Shown here piece by piece: positions 33,745 to 43,061 of a stretch of DNA of 64,000 nucleotides. Numbering within the stretch: the stretch's first letter is position 1; the number at the start of each line of letters is the position of its first letter. The notes beneath the pieces are model-generated. The model did not search any database. It was not told the origin of the DNA and was given only the letters and a program-made list of their open reading frames with translations. Made by a program: the position numbers and the translations under genes. This DNA is from Halobacillus fulvus (GTDB taxonomy: Bacteria; Bacillota; Bacilli; Bacillales; Halobacillaceae): positions 1-64,000 of the forward strand of contig SCFO01000003.1 of NCBI GenBank assembly GCA_004078665.1, written 5' to 3'.

Positions 33745-34887
33745 ATGAGGAAGATGCAAGCGTTGTTGTTGAGTTCTTTGCTTGTGGTAAGCGCGTGTAC
33801 TCCTGTTTTCGATAATCGTGAAGAAGTGATTCAAGAAACAAGAGATGAAAGCACAGACCAGGCGGCGATTGTGCCAAACTACACAATGAATGAAGAAGAT
33901 TACCGGATGATTCTGAGAGAAAATTCGACAAGTGTCTCAAGTGCACGTAATGTCACGACCTCCCAAATGGGAAATCGTCTCGACATCGCCGAATTTGAGG
34001 ATGGCTTACGCCGCCTCTCGAAGGAACACTATGACCCGGAGACCTATTTGTTTCAGCCTGGACAGTTCCTAGAAGGAGATACACTAATTAGCTGGCTATC
34101 CCGTGGGAACGTGTCAGAAGGCGGGTTAAACCCTGAGCTGGATGAGGATGAAGCGACACAGGAAGAGTTTGAAGAGAGTCCGAGGTATATTTCCAATATC
34201 GTCGAGCAGAATTACCTGATCCGGAATGAAGAGAACGTCGTGGATGTAGAAGGTGTGACAATCGGCATCGCGTTACGAACGGTCTATAATTACACAACCG
34301 AAGGCCGCGATTTTCAAGTCGACCATTCCCGCGAAGAATTACTGGAAAAAGGGAAAGAATATGCACAGACGATTCTCGAACGTCTAAGGGCACGTGAAGA
34401 TTTAGCTGATAAGCCGATTATGTTTGCGTTGTATGAAGAAGAGGAAGCAAGCTCGAAAGTACCAGGGAACTTCCTTAGCAAAGCATTCGTCGATGGGTCT
34501 GATATGTCGGTCAGAGGCTGGGAGGATTTGAATGAAAATCACATTCTGTTTCCTTCAGCAGAGGCAGAAGAGGATTATTTCGATGATTCACAGCTCTTCT
34601 CAGACTTCCGTACAGAGGTAGCGAAGTACTTCCCGAACTTTGTCGGAACGATTGTAAATGGGTTCTATGTCAATGACGAGCTGCGTGAAGTGAGCATCGA
34701 CATTCCGATTCAATTCCATTCCCAATCCGAAGTCGTTGGGTTTACCCAATACGTGTACAGTCTCGTCGTCGAAATGTTCCCAGAGCATTATGATGTCGAA
34801 GTGAATATTTTCAGCATGGACCAGCAGGAAAGCGTCATTGTCCGAAATGCCGGTGAAGAAGAACCGTTTGTCCATGTTTATGAATAA
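33745..34887 (+). CDS. yerH: CamS family lipoprotein (sex pheromone precursor-like) YerH
   Basis: A 380-residue lipoprotein of the CamS family. The signal peptide L-L-S-S-L-L-V-V-S-A-C puts the lipidated Cys at position 18. In enterococci and staphylococci the lipoprotein signal peptide of this family is processed into the cAM373 pheromone; whether this signal peptide gives a peptide signal is not known. The mature part has the conserved N-Y-L-I-R-N and F-V-G-T-I-V-N-G-F-Y blocks. It is the last gene of pcrB-pcrA-ligA-yerH and is followed by a terminator. Confidence 0.93.
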   Translation: MRKMQALLLSSLLVVSACTPVFDNREEVIQETRDESTDQAAIVPNYTMNEEDYRMILRENSTSVSSARNVTTSQMGNRLDIAEFEDGLRRLSKEHYDPETYLFQPGQFLEGDTLISWLSRGNVSEGGLNPELDEDEATQEEFEESPRYISNIVEQNYLIRNEENVVDVEGVTIGIALRTVYNYTTEGRDFQVDHSREELLEKGKEYAQTILERLRAREDLADKPIMFALYEEEEASSKVPGNFLSKAFVDGSDMSVRGWEDLNENHILFPSAEAEEDYFDDSQLFSDFRTEVAKYFPNFVGTIVNGFYVNDELREVSIDIPIQFHSQSEVVGFTQYVYSLVVEMFPEHYDVEVNIFSMDQQESVIVRNAGEEEPFVHVYE

Positions 34888-34897
34888 TTCTGTAAAA

Positions 34898-34926
34898 AGC
34901 GCGCCAATTTTTGGTGCGCTTTTTTT
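34898..34926 (+). terminator. terminator after yerH
   Basis: The stem AGCGCGCC / GGTGCGCT with an A/T loop is followed by seven T residues. Confidence 0.9.
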
Positions 34927-35095
34927 GTTGTTGATGCTTATAAAGTTTGGTGAATTTCATGAGAAACGTTTATTTTGAGTATCTTCTTTGCATCAGACCT
35001 TTCCCATATTGATAAAAGGTCATTTTTTATTCTTGATTTGGATGAAAGGGAAGTGCGCGTTTTTCTGAGTTAATCATACCAGGCGCTATATGAGA

Positions 35096-35268
35096 TGTTT
35101 CCTTTCACCTATTTTGGGAAGGAGGGGCGGGAAATGGCGAGACTCCTATGGGGAGGTAAGGGCAGGCTGAGATCCCGCAGGAGCCCTGCTCCGAGGAAGC
35201 TCAGCGCCCGCCCATGGAGAGCGAGTTATTTCCCGCCACTCCAAGTTCTGGTTAGAGCAAAGGAAACC
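35096..35268 (+). repeat. palindromic intergenic repeat, copy 4 (subfamily A)
   Basis: TGTTTCCTTT / AAAGGAAAC outer arms and GGAGGGGCGGGAAAT / ATTTCCCGCCACTCC inner arms enclose the subfamily A core GAGACTCCTATGGGG ... GGCAGGCTGAGATCCCGC ... CTCAGCGCCCGCCCATGG. The surrounding gap 34927-35361 holds nothing else that I can identify. Confidence 0.87.
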
Positions 35269-35361
35269 TTTTAACCTACGATATCAGCACAAAGATTCAC
35301 ATAAAAAAAGGTGCTGTAATTATCCAAACCACTTTTTCATAATAATTTCCACCTGTTTGAT

Positions 35362-35390
35362 TTGAACATGTCCATAAGGTGCGATAAAAT
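35362..35390 (+). promoter_or_regulatory. sigma-A promoter of the P5C dehydrogenase gene
   Basis: TTGAAC at 35362-35367 and TAAAAT at 35385-35390 are 17 bases apart, about 70 bases before the start codon. Confidence 0.7.
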
Positions 35391-35396
35391 GTTCAA

Positions 35397-35410
35397 TGAA
35401 AACGCTTTAT
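35397..35410 (+). promoter_or_regulatory. candidate catabolite response element (cre)
   Basis: TGAAAACGCTTTAT resembles the CcpA consensus TGWAANCGNTNWCA except at the last bases. It lies right at the predicted transcription start of the P5C dehydrogenase gene, where CcpA binding would repress. This call rests on the motif only. Confidence 0.4.
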
Positions 35411-35462
35411 TTAGCGAAGGATAGACATCAAAGCAGAAATTTTTTTGAGGAGGCGGTTGAAG

Positions 35463-37013
35463 ATGGTAGTCCCTTACAAGCACGAACCATTCACAGATTT
35501 CAGTATCGAAGAAAATCGCAGAGCAATGGAAGCCGCGATTAAACAGGTCGAGGCGGACTTGGGCAAAGAGTACCCGCTGATCATTGGCGGCGAGAGGATC
35601 ATGACAGATGACAAAATCGAAGTCGTGAATCCGGCCAATCGAAAAGAAGTCGTCGGTTATGTGTCCAAAGCGAATCAGGACTTAGCGGAGAAGGCGCATA
35701 AGGTTGCTGACGAAACGTTCGACTGGTGGAGAAAGACGAAAGCCCAATTCCGTGCGGACATTCTATTCCGTGCAGCGGCCATCGTCAGACGCCGGAAGCA
35801 TGAATTCACAGCTCACCTCATTAAAGAAGGCGGTAAGCCATGGAAAGAAGCAGATGCTGATACGGCGGAAGCGATCGACTTCATGGAATACTATGGACGC
35901 CAAATGCTTGAAATCGATAAAGGTGTGGAAATCAATTCCCGTCCGATTGAGAACAACCGTTTCCATTACATTCCGCTTGGCGTAGGGGTCGTCATTTCCC
36001 CTTGGAACTTCCTGTTTGCCATCATGTGTGGAACGACGACAGCTGCGATGGTATCGGGCAATACCGTTTTACTTAAGCCGGCAAGTTCAACGCCTGTCAT
36101 CGCCTATAAGATGATGGAAGTACTTGAGGAAGCAGGCCTTCCGGATGGCGTCATCAACTTTATTCCTGGAAGCGGAAAAGAAGTCGGGGACTACCTCGTC
36201 GATCACCCACGGACGCGCTTCATCAGCTTTACCGGATCACGCGAAGTCGGTACGCGCATATTCGAGCGCGCAGCGAAAGTGCACGAAGGTCAGAAGTGGC
36301 TGAAGCGCACGATTATTGAAATGGGCGGAAAAGATACAATCGTCGTTGATAAAGATTCCGACCTTGAACTGGCCGCCGAAGCGATCACCTATTCTGCTTT
36401 CGGTTTCTCAGGTCAAAAGTGCTCGGCTTGTTCGCGTGTCGTCGCTCATGAAGAGGTGTATGATGAACTTCTCGACCGCGTCGTGAAAAATACGAAGGAG
36501 CAGGTCAACCATGGTGATCCAACAGACAACAGCAACTACATGGGACCTGTCATTGATCAAGGGGCCTATGACAAGATTCTGGATTACATTAAGATTGGAA
36601 AAGAAGAAGGACGCCTGATGACGGGTGGAAAAGGAGATGACAGTAAAGGCTGGTTCATCGAGCCGACGGTTTTTGCTGATTTGGATCCGGAAGCACGCAT
36701 CATGCAGGAAGAGATCTTCGGACCTGTCGTCGGATTTACCAAAGCGAAATCGTTTGATGAAGCTCTAGAAATTGCGAATAATACTGAATATGGTCTGACA
36801 GGAGCAGTCATTACCAATAACCGCTCCCACATTGAAAAAGCCCGGGAAGACTTCCAAGTGGGGAACTTGTACTTCAACCGAGGGTGTACAGCCGCAATTG
36901 TCGGGTATCATCCTTTTGGAGGGTTCAACATGTCAGGAACGGACTCCAAAGCTGGCGGACCTGACTATTTGATCCACCACATGCAAGGTAAAACGACCTC
37001 CGAAATGCTATAA
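35463..37013 (+). CDS. rocA: L-glutamate gamma-semialdehyde (P5C) dehydrogenase
   Basis: Oxidises glutamate semialdehyde, in equilibrium with pyrroline-5-carboxylate, to glutamate with NAD+, the second step of proline catabolism. The 516-residue aldehyde dehydrogenase has Glu286 (E-M-G-G-K-D) and nucleophile Cys320 (G-Q-K-C-S-A-C-S-R), both catalytic, and the I-S-P-W-N-F cofactor segment. ATG 35463 follows GGAGG by nine bases. No proline dehydrogenase gene is adjacent; the next genes are a symporter accessory peptide and a proline symporter. It is not at this place in B. subtilis, so it is likely a local insertion into the conserved backbone. Confidence 0.94.
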   Translation: MVVPYKHEPFTDFSIEENRRAMEAAIKQVEADLGKEYPLIIGGERIMTDDKIEVVNPANRKEVVGYVSKANQDLAEKAHKVADETFDWWRKTKAQFRADILFRAAAIVRRRKHEFTAHLIKEGGKPWKEADADTAEAIDFMEYYGRQMLEIDKGVEINSRPIENNRFHYIPLGVGVVISPWNFLFAIMCGTTTAAMVSGNTVLLKPASSTPVIAYKMMEVLEEAGLPDGVINFIPGSGKEVGDYLVDHPRTRFISFTGSREVGTRIFERAAKVHEGQKWLKRTIIEMGGKDTIVVDKDSDLELAAEAITYSAFGFSGQKCSACSRVVAHEEVYDELLDRVVKNTKEQVNHGDPTDNSNYMGPVIDQGAYDKILDYIKIGKEEGRLMTGGKGDDSKGWFIEPTVFADLDPEARIMQEEIFGPVVGFTKAKSFDEALEIANNTEYGLTGAVITNNRSHIEKAREDFQVGNLYFNRGCTAAIVGYHPFGGFNMSGTDSKAGGPDYLIHHMQGKTTSEML

Positions 37014-37027
37014 ATAGTAAATAAAAA

Positions 37028-37063
37028 AATCCTCTTTCTTTTTCAAGAGAGAGGATTTTTTTA
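37028..37063 (+). terminator. terminator after rocA
   Basis: The stem AATCCTCTTTCT / AGAGAGAGGATT, one mismatch, is followed by TTTTTTT. This isolates rocA from the symporter unit. Confidence 0.85.
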
Positions 37064-37240
37064 TAGGCATAAACACATACTAAAAAAAGTAAGATATAGC
37101 GCCAGATATCCACAAAATGGATGCTGGCTGAAATATTTTCAAAAAAAATTCATGAATGTTTATAGTATATTTAGGCTATATGTGAATAAATATGCTATTT
37201 ATACGAATAAAAATTCAATAACGACAGATTAACACAATTT

Positions 37241-37269
37241 TTGCAATGTTCTTAAAACTATTATATGAT
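37241..37269 (+). promoter_or_regulatory. sigma-A promoter of the proline symporter unit
   Basis: TTGCAA at 37241-37246 and TATGAT at 37264-37269 have 17-base spacing. The leader to the first start codon is about 100 bases long. Confidence 0.65.
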
Positions 37270-37374
37270 ATAGTTGTACCTGTGTTTGGCTTTTTAAGCT
37301 TCTATGTCTTAAGAACCAGCAGTCGGAAATGATGCATAGAAGTGCATACGAAACGAATTCGAGGAGGTGGAAAT

Positions 37375-37500
37375 GTGTTTGATTTAGCGACAGTTTCATC
37401 CGCAACGATTTCGGGAGCTACGTGGTTCTGGTTATTTGTCCCGATGCCAATTTTAATCATTCTATCCATTATCACACTATTCACTGAGAGGAGCGAATAA
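37375..37500 (+). CDS. symporter small accessory protein
   Basis: A 41-residue protein starting at GTG 37375, seven bases after GGAGG: M-F-D-L-A-T-V-S-S-A-T-I-S-G, then one membrane helix rich in Trp, Phe and Ile, and a short T-E-R-S-E tail. It ends six bases before the symporter start. Its size, single helix and position match the small accessory peptides found in front of many Na+/solute symporter genes in Bacillaceae. A role in stabilising or assembling the transporter is inference. An overlapping ATG at 37373 in another frame leads to an immediate stop. Confidence 0.75.
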   Translation: MFDLATVSSATISGATWFWLFVPMPILIILSIITLFTERSE

Positions 37501-37506
37501 CAAGAC

Positions 37507-39018
37507 ATGAGTACTGCAACGTTAATAACGTTTATAGTTTATTTAATCGGTATGCTGGGAATTGGTTTTGCCGCATACAAACTAACAAGTGATTTATCAG
37601 ATTATGTATTAGGTGGTCGTCGATTAGGACCAGGAGTAGCCGCACTATCTGCCGGTGCATCCGACATGAGTGGTTGGTTACTACTAGGTTTGCCAGGTGC
37701 GATTTATGCGTCCGGCTTGGCTGAAGCATGGATCGGTGTAGGTCTTGCTATTGGTGCTTACTTAAACTGGCAATTCGTCGCACGTCGTCTACGTGTTATG
37801 ACAGAGATCGTAAATGATTCGATTACGATTCCAGATTATCTGGAAAACCGCTTCAATGACAACTCCCATATCTTACGTGTTATCTCTGCATTAGTAATCC
37901 TTTTATTCTTTACCTTCTACACATCCTCCGGTATGGTAGCCGGTGCGAAGCTATTTGAAGCTTCATTTGCTATTGACTATACGACAGCTCTTTGGGTTGG
38001 TGCTATCGTAACCATCACTTATACATTCCTAGGTGGTTTCCTAGCGGTAAGTTGGACAGACTTTGTTCAAGGTATTCTGATGTTCCTTGCTCTTATCGCT
38101 GTACCAATTGTAGCTGTATCTGAATTAGGCGGATGGGATGCTGCTACGGATGCTGTAGCTGCAATCGATCCATCTCACCTGAACATGGTTCAAGGTGTAG
38201 GGGCACTTGCTATTATTTCATCTCTAGCATGGGGTCTTGGTTACTTCGGTCAACCTCACATCCTTGTGCGTTTTATGGCCCTGCGTTCACCTAAAGATGT
38301 ACCGAAAGCACGTTTCATCGGAATGGGTTGGATGGTTCTAGGCCTTTATGGTGCGATTTTTACAGGACTATTCGGTCTTGCTTATATCAACACAGCAGAT
38401 GTGGCCTCCCTGGACACATTTAATGCTGAAGTTATGACAGAAGGCGGCATCCAGATGCTTGCCGACTCTGAGAAGATCTTCATTACCTTCTCTCAAATTC
38501 TGTTCCACCCTGTCATTGCGGGTATCTTGCTAGCAGCGATTCTGTCTGCGATCATGAGTACGATTGACTCTCAATTGCTTGTATCTTCTTCTGCGCTTGC
38601 GGAGGACTTCTATAAAGCGTTGTTCCGTAAGAATGCTACTGAGAAAGAGCTTGTATGGGTTGGTCGTATTGCGGTAGCAGGTATCGCCCTAATTGCGGTA
38701 ATTCTCGCTTACAACCCTGATAGTACAGTTCTTGGGCTTGTATCTTACGCTTGGGCAGGTTTCGGTGCTGCATTCGGTCCGGTCATCATCCTGTCTCTAT
38801 TCTGGAAGGGACTTACACGTAATGGTGCCCTTGCAGGTATCATCGTCGGTGCGGTCGTTGTTGTTGTATGGGCAGATCTCCTGTCCGGCGGTATCTTCGA
38901 CCTTTACGAAATCGTGCCAGGCTTCATCTTGAGTGGTCTTGCTGCGATTCTTGTAAGTATGAGTGGTACGCCACCGAAAGAAATCGTTGAACAAATGGAT
39001 AAAGCAAAAGAGCTTTAA
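37507..39018 (+). CDS. putP: Na+/proline symporter (PutP/OpuE type)
   Basis: A 503-residue sodium:solute symporter with about 13 membrane segments. Motifs include Y-V-L-G-G-R-R-L-G-P, S-A-G-A-S-D-M-S-G-W (Na+ and substrate site in helix 2), G-Y-F-G-Q-P-H-I-L-V-R-F-M-A and L-S-A-I-M-S-T-I-D-S-Q-L-L-V-S-S-S. These fit proline-specific carriers. The position just before gatCAB is that of opuE in B. subtilis, the osmotically induced proline importer, while the preceding rocA points to proline use as a nutrient. Either job is possible. Its codons favour T-ending forms more than its neighbours, as in highly expressed genes. Confidence 0.93.
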   Translation: MSTATLITFIVYLIGMLGIGFAAYKLTSDLSDYVLGGRRLGPGVAALSAGASDMSGWLLLGLPGAIYASGLAEAWIGVGLAIGAYLNWQFVARRLRVMTEIVNDSITIPDYLENRFNDNSHILRVISALVILLFFTFYTSSGMVAGAKLFEASFAIDYTTALWVGAIVTITYTFLGGFLAVSWTDFVQGILMFLALIAVPIVAVSELGGWDAATDAVAAIDPSHLNMVQGVGALAIISSLAWGLGYFGQPHILVRFMALRSPKDVPKARFIGMGWMVLGLYGAIFTGLFGLAYINTADVASLDTFNAEVMTEGGIQMLADSEKIFITFSQILFHPVIAGILLAAILSAIMSTIDSQLLVSSSALAEDFYKALFRKNATEKELVWVGRIAVAGIALIAVILAYNPDSTVLGLVSYAWAGFGAAFGPVIILSLFWKGLTRNGALAGIIVGAVVVVVWADLLSGGIFDLYEIVPGFILSGLAAILVSMSGTPPKEIVEQMDKAKEL

Positions 39019-39032
39019 TCCCAACTTTCCAA

Positions 39033-39063
39033 AAGAACTTCCGTCCTCGGAGGTTCTTTTTTT
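39033..39063 (+). terminator. terminator after putP
   Basis: The stem AAGAACTTCCG / CGGAGGTTCTT with loop TCCT is followed by a run of T. Confidence 0.85.
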
Positions 39064-39074
39064 ATGAGCTAAAA

Positions 39075-39239
39075 TGTTTCCTATCCTAGTTAGTAGAAGG
39101 AGGTCCGGGAAATCACTCCCTTTCCGTGGGCGTGCGCTGAGCCTCCTCGGACTACGTCCTCTTGGGTCTCACCTATCCCGCTTTACCACAGGAGTCTCGC
39201 GATTTCCCGGACCTCCTTGCGTTTTGAAGAAAAGGAAAC
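39075..39239 (-). repeat. palindromic intergenic repeat, copy 5 (subfamily A, inverted)
   Basis: The core is in the opposite orientation to the other five copies. TGTTTCCT / AGGAAACA outer arms and AAGGAGGTCCGGGAAAT / ATTTCCCGGACCTCCTT inner arms pair perfectly. Read on the minus strand it gives GAGACTCCTGTGG ... GAGACCCAAGAGG ... CTCAGCGCACGCCCACGG. Confidence 0.85.
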
Positions 39240-39250
39240 ATACCTGTGGA

Positions 39251-39295
39251 TCATCTAACGGAAAATAGGCAAGGTTCATTCTCAAGCTTGAACAT
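39251..39295 (-). CDS. possible 14-codon ORF behind a perfect Shine-Dalgarno
   Basis: On the minus strand AAAGGAGGTGAAGAG stands directly before ATG (39293-39295), followed by 14 codons (M-F-K-L-E-N-E-P-C-L-F-S-V-R) and TGA. The ribosome-binding site is as strong as any in the window, but the peptide matches nothing I know. It may be the 5' remnant of a gene cut by the adjacent repeats. Confidence 0.3.
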   Translation of the reverse strand: MFKLENEPCLFSVR

Positions 39296-39361
39296 CTCTT
39301 CACCTCCTTTTTTTGCGAAAGAATAATTTCAAATGAAGAAGAGGTTCGATGCTATCTATGA

Positions 39362-39484
39362 TGGTCTGGATGGGAAACGGCGAGACTCCCGCGGGAGAAG
39401 GGGCTGGGCTAGACCCCGGAAGGCGTAGCCTGAGGAGGCTTGCCGGTCCGCCGCAGGAAAGCGAGTCGTTTCCCAACCAGACCT
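39362..39484 (+). repeat. palindromic intergenic repeat, copy 6 (subfamily B)
   Basis: The arms GGTCTGGATGGGAAAC / GTTTCCCAACCAGACC enclose GAGACTCCCGCGGGAGAAGG ... AGACCCCGG ... GAGGAGGCTTG ... CCGCAGGAAAGCGAG. The same core is present at 23481. It lies 122 bases from the inverted copy 5, head to head. Confidence 0.86.
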
Positions 39485-39624
39485 ACTGTTGCAAGAATAA
39501 CGAACCTCACGTACCACTTATTCACATAACGGAATTATTTATAACTTCCTATAGATGAAGCGGGGCGGGATAGGACATCAATGCCCTGATGTGTTAAAAT
39601 AGGAAGGGTGTAAAAAAAGGCACG

Positions 39625-39654
39625 TTGAAAATGGATTCTGATTTTTGGTATGAT
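39625..39654 (+). promoter_or_regulatory. sigma-A promoter of gatCAB
   Basis: TTGAAA at 39625-39630 and TATGAT at 39649-39654 have 18-base spacing, about 35 bases before gatC. Confidence 0.72.
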
Positions 39655-39689
39655 CATATATTATGTGAGATCGAAATGGAGGTCGCATT

Positions 39690-39980
39690 ATGTCTAGAAT
39701 TAGTAAAGATGAAGTGAAGCACGTCGCTAATCTCGCACGTCTCGCTATCACAGAAGAAGAAGCCGATACATTCACAAAACAGCTCGATGATATCATCACA
39801 TACGCCGAGCAACTGAACGAACTCGATACAGAGGGAGTAGAGCCGACGACCCACGTCCTCGACCTGAAGAACGTCTTGCGCAAAGACGAACCGAAGAAGT
39901 GGATCGAGCAGGAAGAAGCTCTCAAAAACGCACCGGAACATCAGGACGGACAATTCAAAGTCCCATCTGTATTGGAATAG
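39690..39980 (+). CDS. gatC: Asp-tRNA(Asn)/Glu-tRNA(Gln) amidotransferase subunit C
   Basis: The small 96-residue GatC subunit stabilises the GatA-GatB pair. The family pattern is clear: [41 protein letters not shown] and the closing K-V-P-S-V-L-E. GGAGG precedes the ATG, and it is the first gene of the gatCAB operon. Confidence 0.96.
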   Translation: MSRISKDEVKHVANLARLAITEEEADTFTKQLDDIITYAEQLNELDTEGVEPTTHVLDLKNVLRKDEPKKWIEQEEALKNAPEHQDGQFKVPSVLE

Positions 39981-39991
39981 GAGGTTAGATG

Positions 39992-41464
39992 ATGTCTTTA
40001 TTTGAGCATTCCCTAAAAGAACTTCAAGAGAAGCTGAACAACAAAGAGATTTCTGTCACACAGCTAGTGGAAGAGTCTTTCAATCGAATCAAGGAAGTCG
40101 ACGGTGAAGTACAAGCTTTCCTTACGCTGAACGAAGAAGCGGCACGCGCACAGGCGGTCGAACTCGATGAACAGCGTGGAAACGACGACGCCAAATTGTT
40201 CGGTCTTCCGATCGGTGTGAAGGATAACATCGTAACGAAAGGCCTTCGTACGACAGCAGGCAGTCAGTTCCTGAGCAATTTCCATGACCCACTATATGAT
40301 GCGACTGTTGTAAACAAGCTGAACGATGCGAAGTCTGTCATCATTGGTAAATTGAACATGGATGAATTCGCGATGGGTTCTTCCAATGAGAATTCAAGCT
40401 ATGCGTCTGCCCGTAACCCTTGGAATACGGACTACGTACCAGGAGGATCCAGTGGTGGTTCTGCCGCTGCCGTAGCTGCAGGAGAGGTTCCTTACTCCCT
40501 CGGCTCTGATACGGGTGGTTCTATCCGTCAGCCAGCAGCCTACTGTGGAGTTGTCGGACTGAAGCCGACATACGGTCGCGTGTCCCGTTTTGGACTGATC
40601 GCATTTGCGTCATCTCTTGACCAAATCGGACCGATTACTCGTAGCGTCGAAGACAACGCCTTTTTATTAGAAACGATTGCGGGTCATGACGATATGGACT
40701 CCACTTCCGCGAATGTGGACGTACCGAAATACACAGAGGCTTTGACTGGGGATGTCAAAGGTCTGAAAATCGCTGTACCGAAGGAATACCTCGGCGAAGG
40801 GGTAGACCCAGAAGTCAAAGAAGCGGTCCAGCGTGCATTGAAGCAGTATGAAGAGCTTGGCGCTACATGGGACGAGGTTTCCTTGCCACACTCTAAATAC
40901 GCGCTATCCACATACTATCTACTGTCCTCTTCAGAAGCGTCTGCCAACCTGGCCCGTTTCGACGGTGTCCGCTACGGCAAACGTGCAGAAGACGTAGAGA
41001 ATATGCTTGAAATGTTCAAGCGCTCCCGTGCAGAAGGCTTCGGTGACGAAGTGAAGCGCCGGATCATGCTTGGAACATTCGCGCTTAGCTCCGGTTACTA
41101 CGATGCGTATTACAAAAAAGCGCAGCAAGTCCGTACATTGATTAAGAACGATTTTGAAAAAGTGTTCGAAGAGTATGATGTCATCGTTGGACCAACGACT
41201 CCAACACCTGCCTTCAAGGTTGGCCAGAACATTGAAGATCCGATGACGATGTATGCGAACGATATTTTGACGATCCCTGTCAACCTTGCTGGTGTACCAG
41301 GAATCTCCGTTCCATGCGGATTCTCTGAGAAAGGACTTCCGATCGGTCTTCAAATCATCGGAAAGCACTTTGATGAGTCTACCGTGTACCGTGCCGCTCA
41401 TGCCTTCGAGCAAGCGACTGATTTTCATAAACAACGCCCGTCCCTTGGAGGTGCGAACGCATAA
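39992..41464 (+). CDS. gatA: Asp-tRNA(Asn)/Glu-tRNA(Gln) amidotransferase subunit A
   Basis: GatA is the glutaminase that supplies ammonia for converting Glu-tRNA(Gln) to Gln-tRNA(Gln). The amidase triad is Lys77 (G-V-K-D-N-I), Ser153 (G-G-S-S-G-G-S) and Ser177 (T-G-G-S-I-R-Q-P). The second of two adjacent ATG codons, 39992, is preferred because it lies seven bases from GGAGG; the first has only four. The product is about 490 residues, normal for the family. Its stop shares a base with the gatB start. Confidence 0.97.
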   Translation: MSLFEHSLKELQEKLNNKEISVTQLVEESFNRIKEVDGEVQAFLTLNEEAARAQAVELDEQRGNDDAKLFGLPIGVKDNIVTKGLRTTAGSQFLSNFHDPLYDATVVNKLNDAKSVIIGKLNMDEFAMGSSNENSSYASARNPWNTDYVPGGSSGGSAAAVAAGEVPYSLGSDTGGSIRQPAAYCGVVGLKPTYGRVSRFGLIAFASSLDQIGPITRSVEDNAFLLETIAGHDDMDSTSANVDVPKYTEALTGDVKGLKIAVPKEYLGEGVDPEVKEAVQRALKQYEELGATWDEVSLPHSKYALSTYYLLSSSEASANLARFDGVRYGKRAEDVENMLEMFKRSRAEGFGDEVKRRIMLGTFALSSGYYDAYYKKAQQVRTLIKNDFEKVFEEYDVIVGPTTPTPAFKVGQNIEDPMTMYANDILTIPVNLAGVPGISVPCGFSEKGLPIGLQIIGKHFDESTVYRAAHAFEQATDFHKQRPSLGGANA

Positions 41465-42894
41465 TGAATTTTGAAACGATTATCGGACTTGAAGTCCACG
41501 TAGAATTAAAAACAAACTCTAAGATTTTCAGCCCGTCTCCGAACATGTTTGGGGATGCTCCGAATACGAACGTCAACCCGATCGACCTCGGGTACCCGGG
41601 CGTTCTTCCAGTGCTCAATGAAGAAGCGGTAAACTTCGCAATGAAAGCTGCGATGGCCCTGAACTGTGACATCGCTACAGATACGAAGTTCGACCGTAAA
41701 AACTACTTCTATCCGGACAACCCGAAAGCTTATCAAATCTCCCAGTTTGATAAGCCGATCGGTGAAAACGGCTATATCGACATCGAAGTCGATGGCAAGA
41801 AGAAGCGAATCGGAATCACGCGCCTTCATATGGAAGAGGATGCTGGTAAGCTTACACACAGCGATGACGGCTATTCCCTTGTCGACTTCAACCGTCAAGG
41901 TACACCGCTTGTTGAGATCGTATCTGAGCCGGATATCCGCTCTCCGAAAGAAGCGTATGCGTACTTGGAAGCATTGAAGAACATCATCCAGTACACGGGT
42001 GTTTCCGATTGTAAGATGGAGGAAGGTTCTCTACGTTGTGATGCGAACATTTCCCTTCGCCCAATCGGACAAGAGGAGTTCGGTACGAAAGCAGAACTTA
42101 AGAACTTAAACTCATTCTCTTTTGTACAAAAAGGGTTGGAGTTTGAAGAGAAGCGTCAGAAGAAGGAATTGCTGACAGGTGGAGAAATCCTTCAGGAAAC
42201 ACGTCGCTACGACGAGCAGACGAAGGAAACGATCCTGATGCGTGTCAAAGAAGGATCGGATGACTACCGTTACTTCCCAGAGCCGGACTTAGTCCCGCTT
42301 CACATCGATGAAGCATGGAAAGAGCGGATCCGCGCTGAGATTCCTGAGCTTCCAGATGCCCGTAAGAAGCGTTACATCGAAGAACTCGAATTGCCTGAGT
42401 ACGATGCGATGGTTCTGACCAACAACAAAGAACTATCCGATTTCTTCGAAGAAACGATTGCTGCAGGCGGCGACATCAAGCAGACTTCCAACTGGTTGAT
42501 GGGTGAAGTATCTGCGTATATGAACAAGCATTACAAAGAGCTTCACGAGCTTGAGCTTACGCCTGAATCTCTTGCGAAAATGATCAAGCTGATCGAAGAC
42601 GGTACGATTTCTTCCAAGATTGCGAAGAAAGTCTTCACAGAGCTTGTGAAAAATGGTGGCGACCCAGAGACAATCGTCAAAGAGAAAGGTCTTGTCCAAA
42701 TCTCTGACGAAGGCCAGCTGACGGAAATCGTCGTTGGGATCATGGATCAAAACCCACAGTCGATCGAAGACTATAAGAACGGAAAAGATAAAGCGCTCGG
42801 CTTCCTTGTCGGTCAAGTTATGAAAGAGACAAAAGGACAAGCGAACCCGCCGATGGTCAACAAGATCATCCTTGCCGAAATGGACAAGCGCTAA
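41464..42894 (+). CDS. gatB: Asp-tRNA(Asn)/Glu-tRNA(Gln) amidotransferase subunit B
   Basis: GatB activates and amidates mischarged tRNA. The 476-residue product opens with [10 protein letters not shown] and has the catalytic-cradle signature [10 protein letters not shown]. It ends in the helical YqeY-like tail domain with G[16 protein letters not shown]. It is the last gene of the operon, with a terminator 13 bases after the stop. Confidence 0.97.
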   Translation: MNFETIIGLEVHVELKTNSKIFSPSPNMFGDAPNTNVNPIDLGYPGVLPVLNEEAVNFAMKAAMALNCDIATDTKFDRKNYFYPDNPKAYQISQFDKPIGENGYIDIEVDGKKKRIGITRLHMEEDAGKLTHSDDGYSLVDFNRQGTPLVEIVSEPDIRSPKEAYAYLEALKNIIQYTGVSDCKMEEGSLRCDANISLRPIGQEEFGTKAELKNLNSFSFVQKGLEFEEKRQKKELLTGGEILQETRRYDEQTKETILMRVKEGSDDYRYFPEPDLVPLHIDEAWKERIRAEIPELPDARKKRYIEELELPEYDAMVLTNNKELSDFFEETIAAGGDIKQTSNWLMGEVSAYMNKHYKELHELELTPESLAKMIKLIEDGTISSKIAKKVFTELVKNGGDPETIVKEKGLVQISDEGQLTEIVVGIMDQNPQSIEDYKNGKDKALGFLVGQVMKETKGQANPPMVNKIILAEMDKR

Positions 42895-42906
42895 AAAACG
42901 AGCTGA

Positions 42907-42935
42907 GCACGCACACGTTGTGCGTGCTTTTGCTT
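42907..42935 (+). terminator. terminator after gatB
   Basis: A perfect 8-base stem GCACGCAC / GTGCGTGC is followed by TTTTGCTT. Confidence 0.85.
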
Positions 42936-43061
42936 GTCAAACCTTTTCTGCTGGAATAAGATTATAGACGTGCGTCATATTATGTAAAAAACAGTATGTT
43001 CAAATAAAGCAAAACAGGCTATGATAAATGTGGAACATGCTTTGGATGAGGGGGTCAAACG

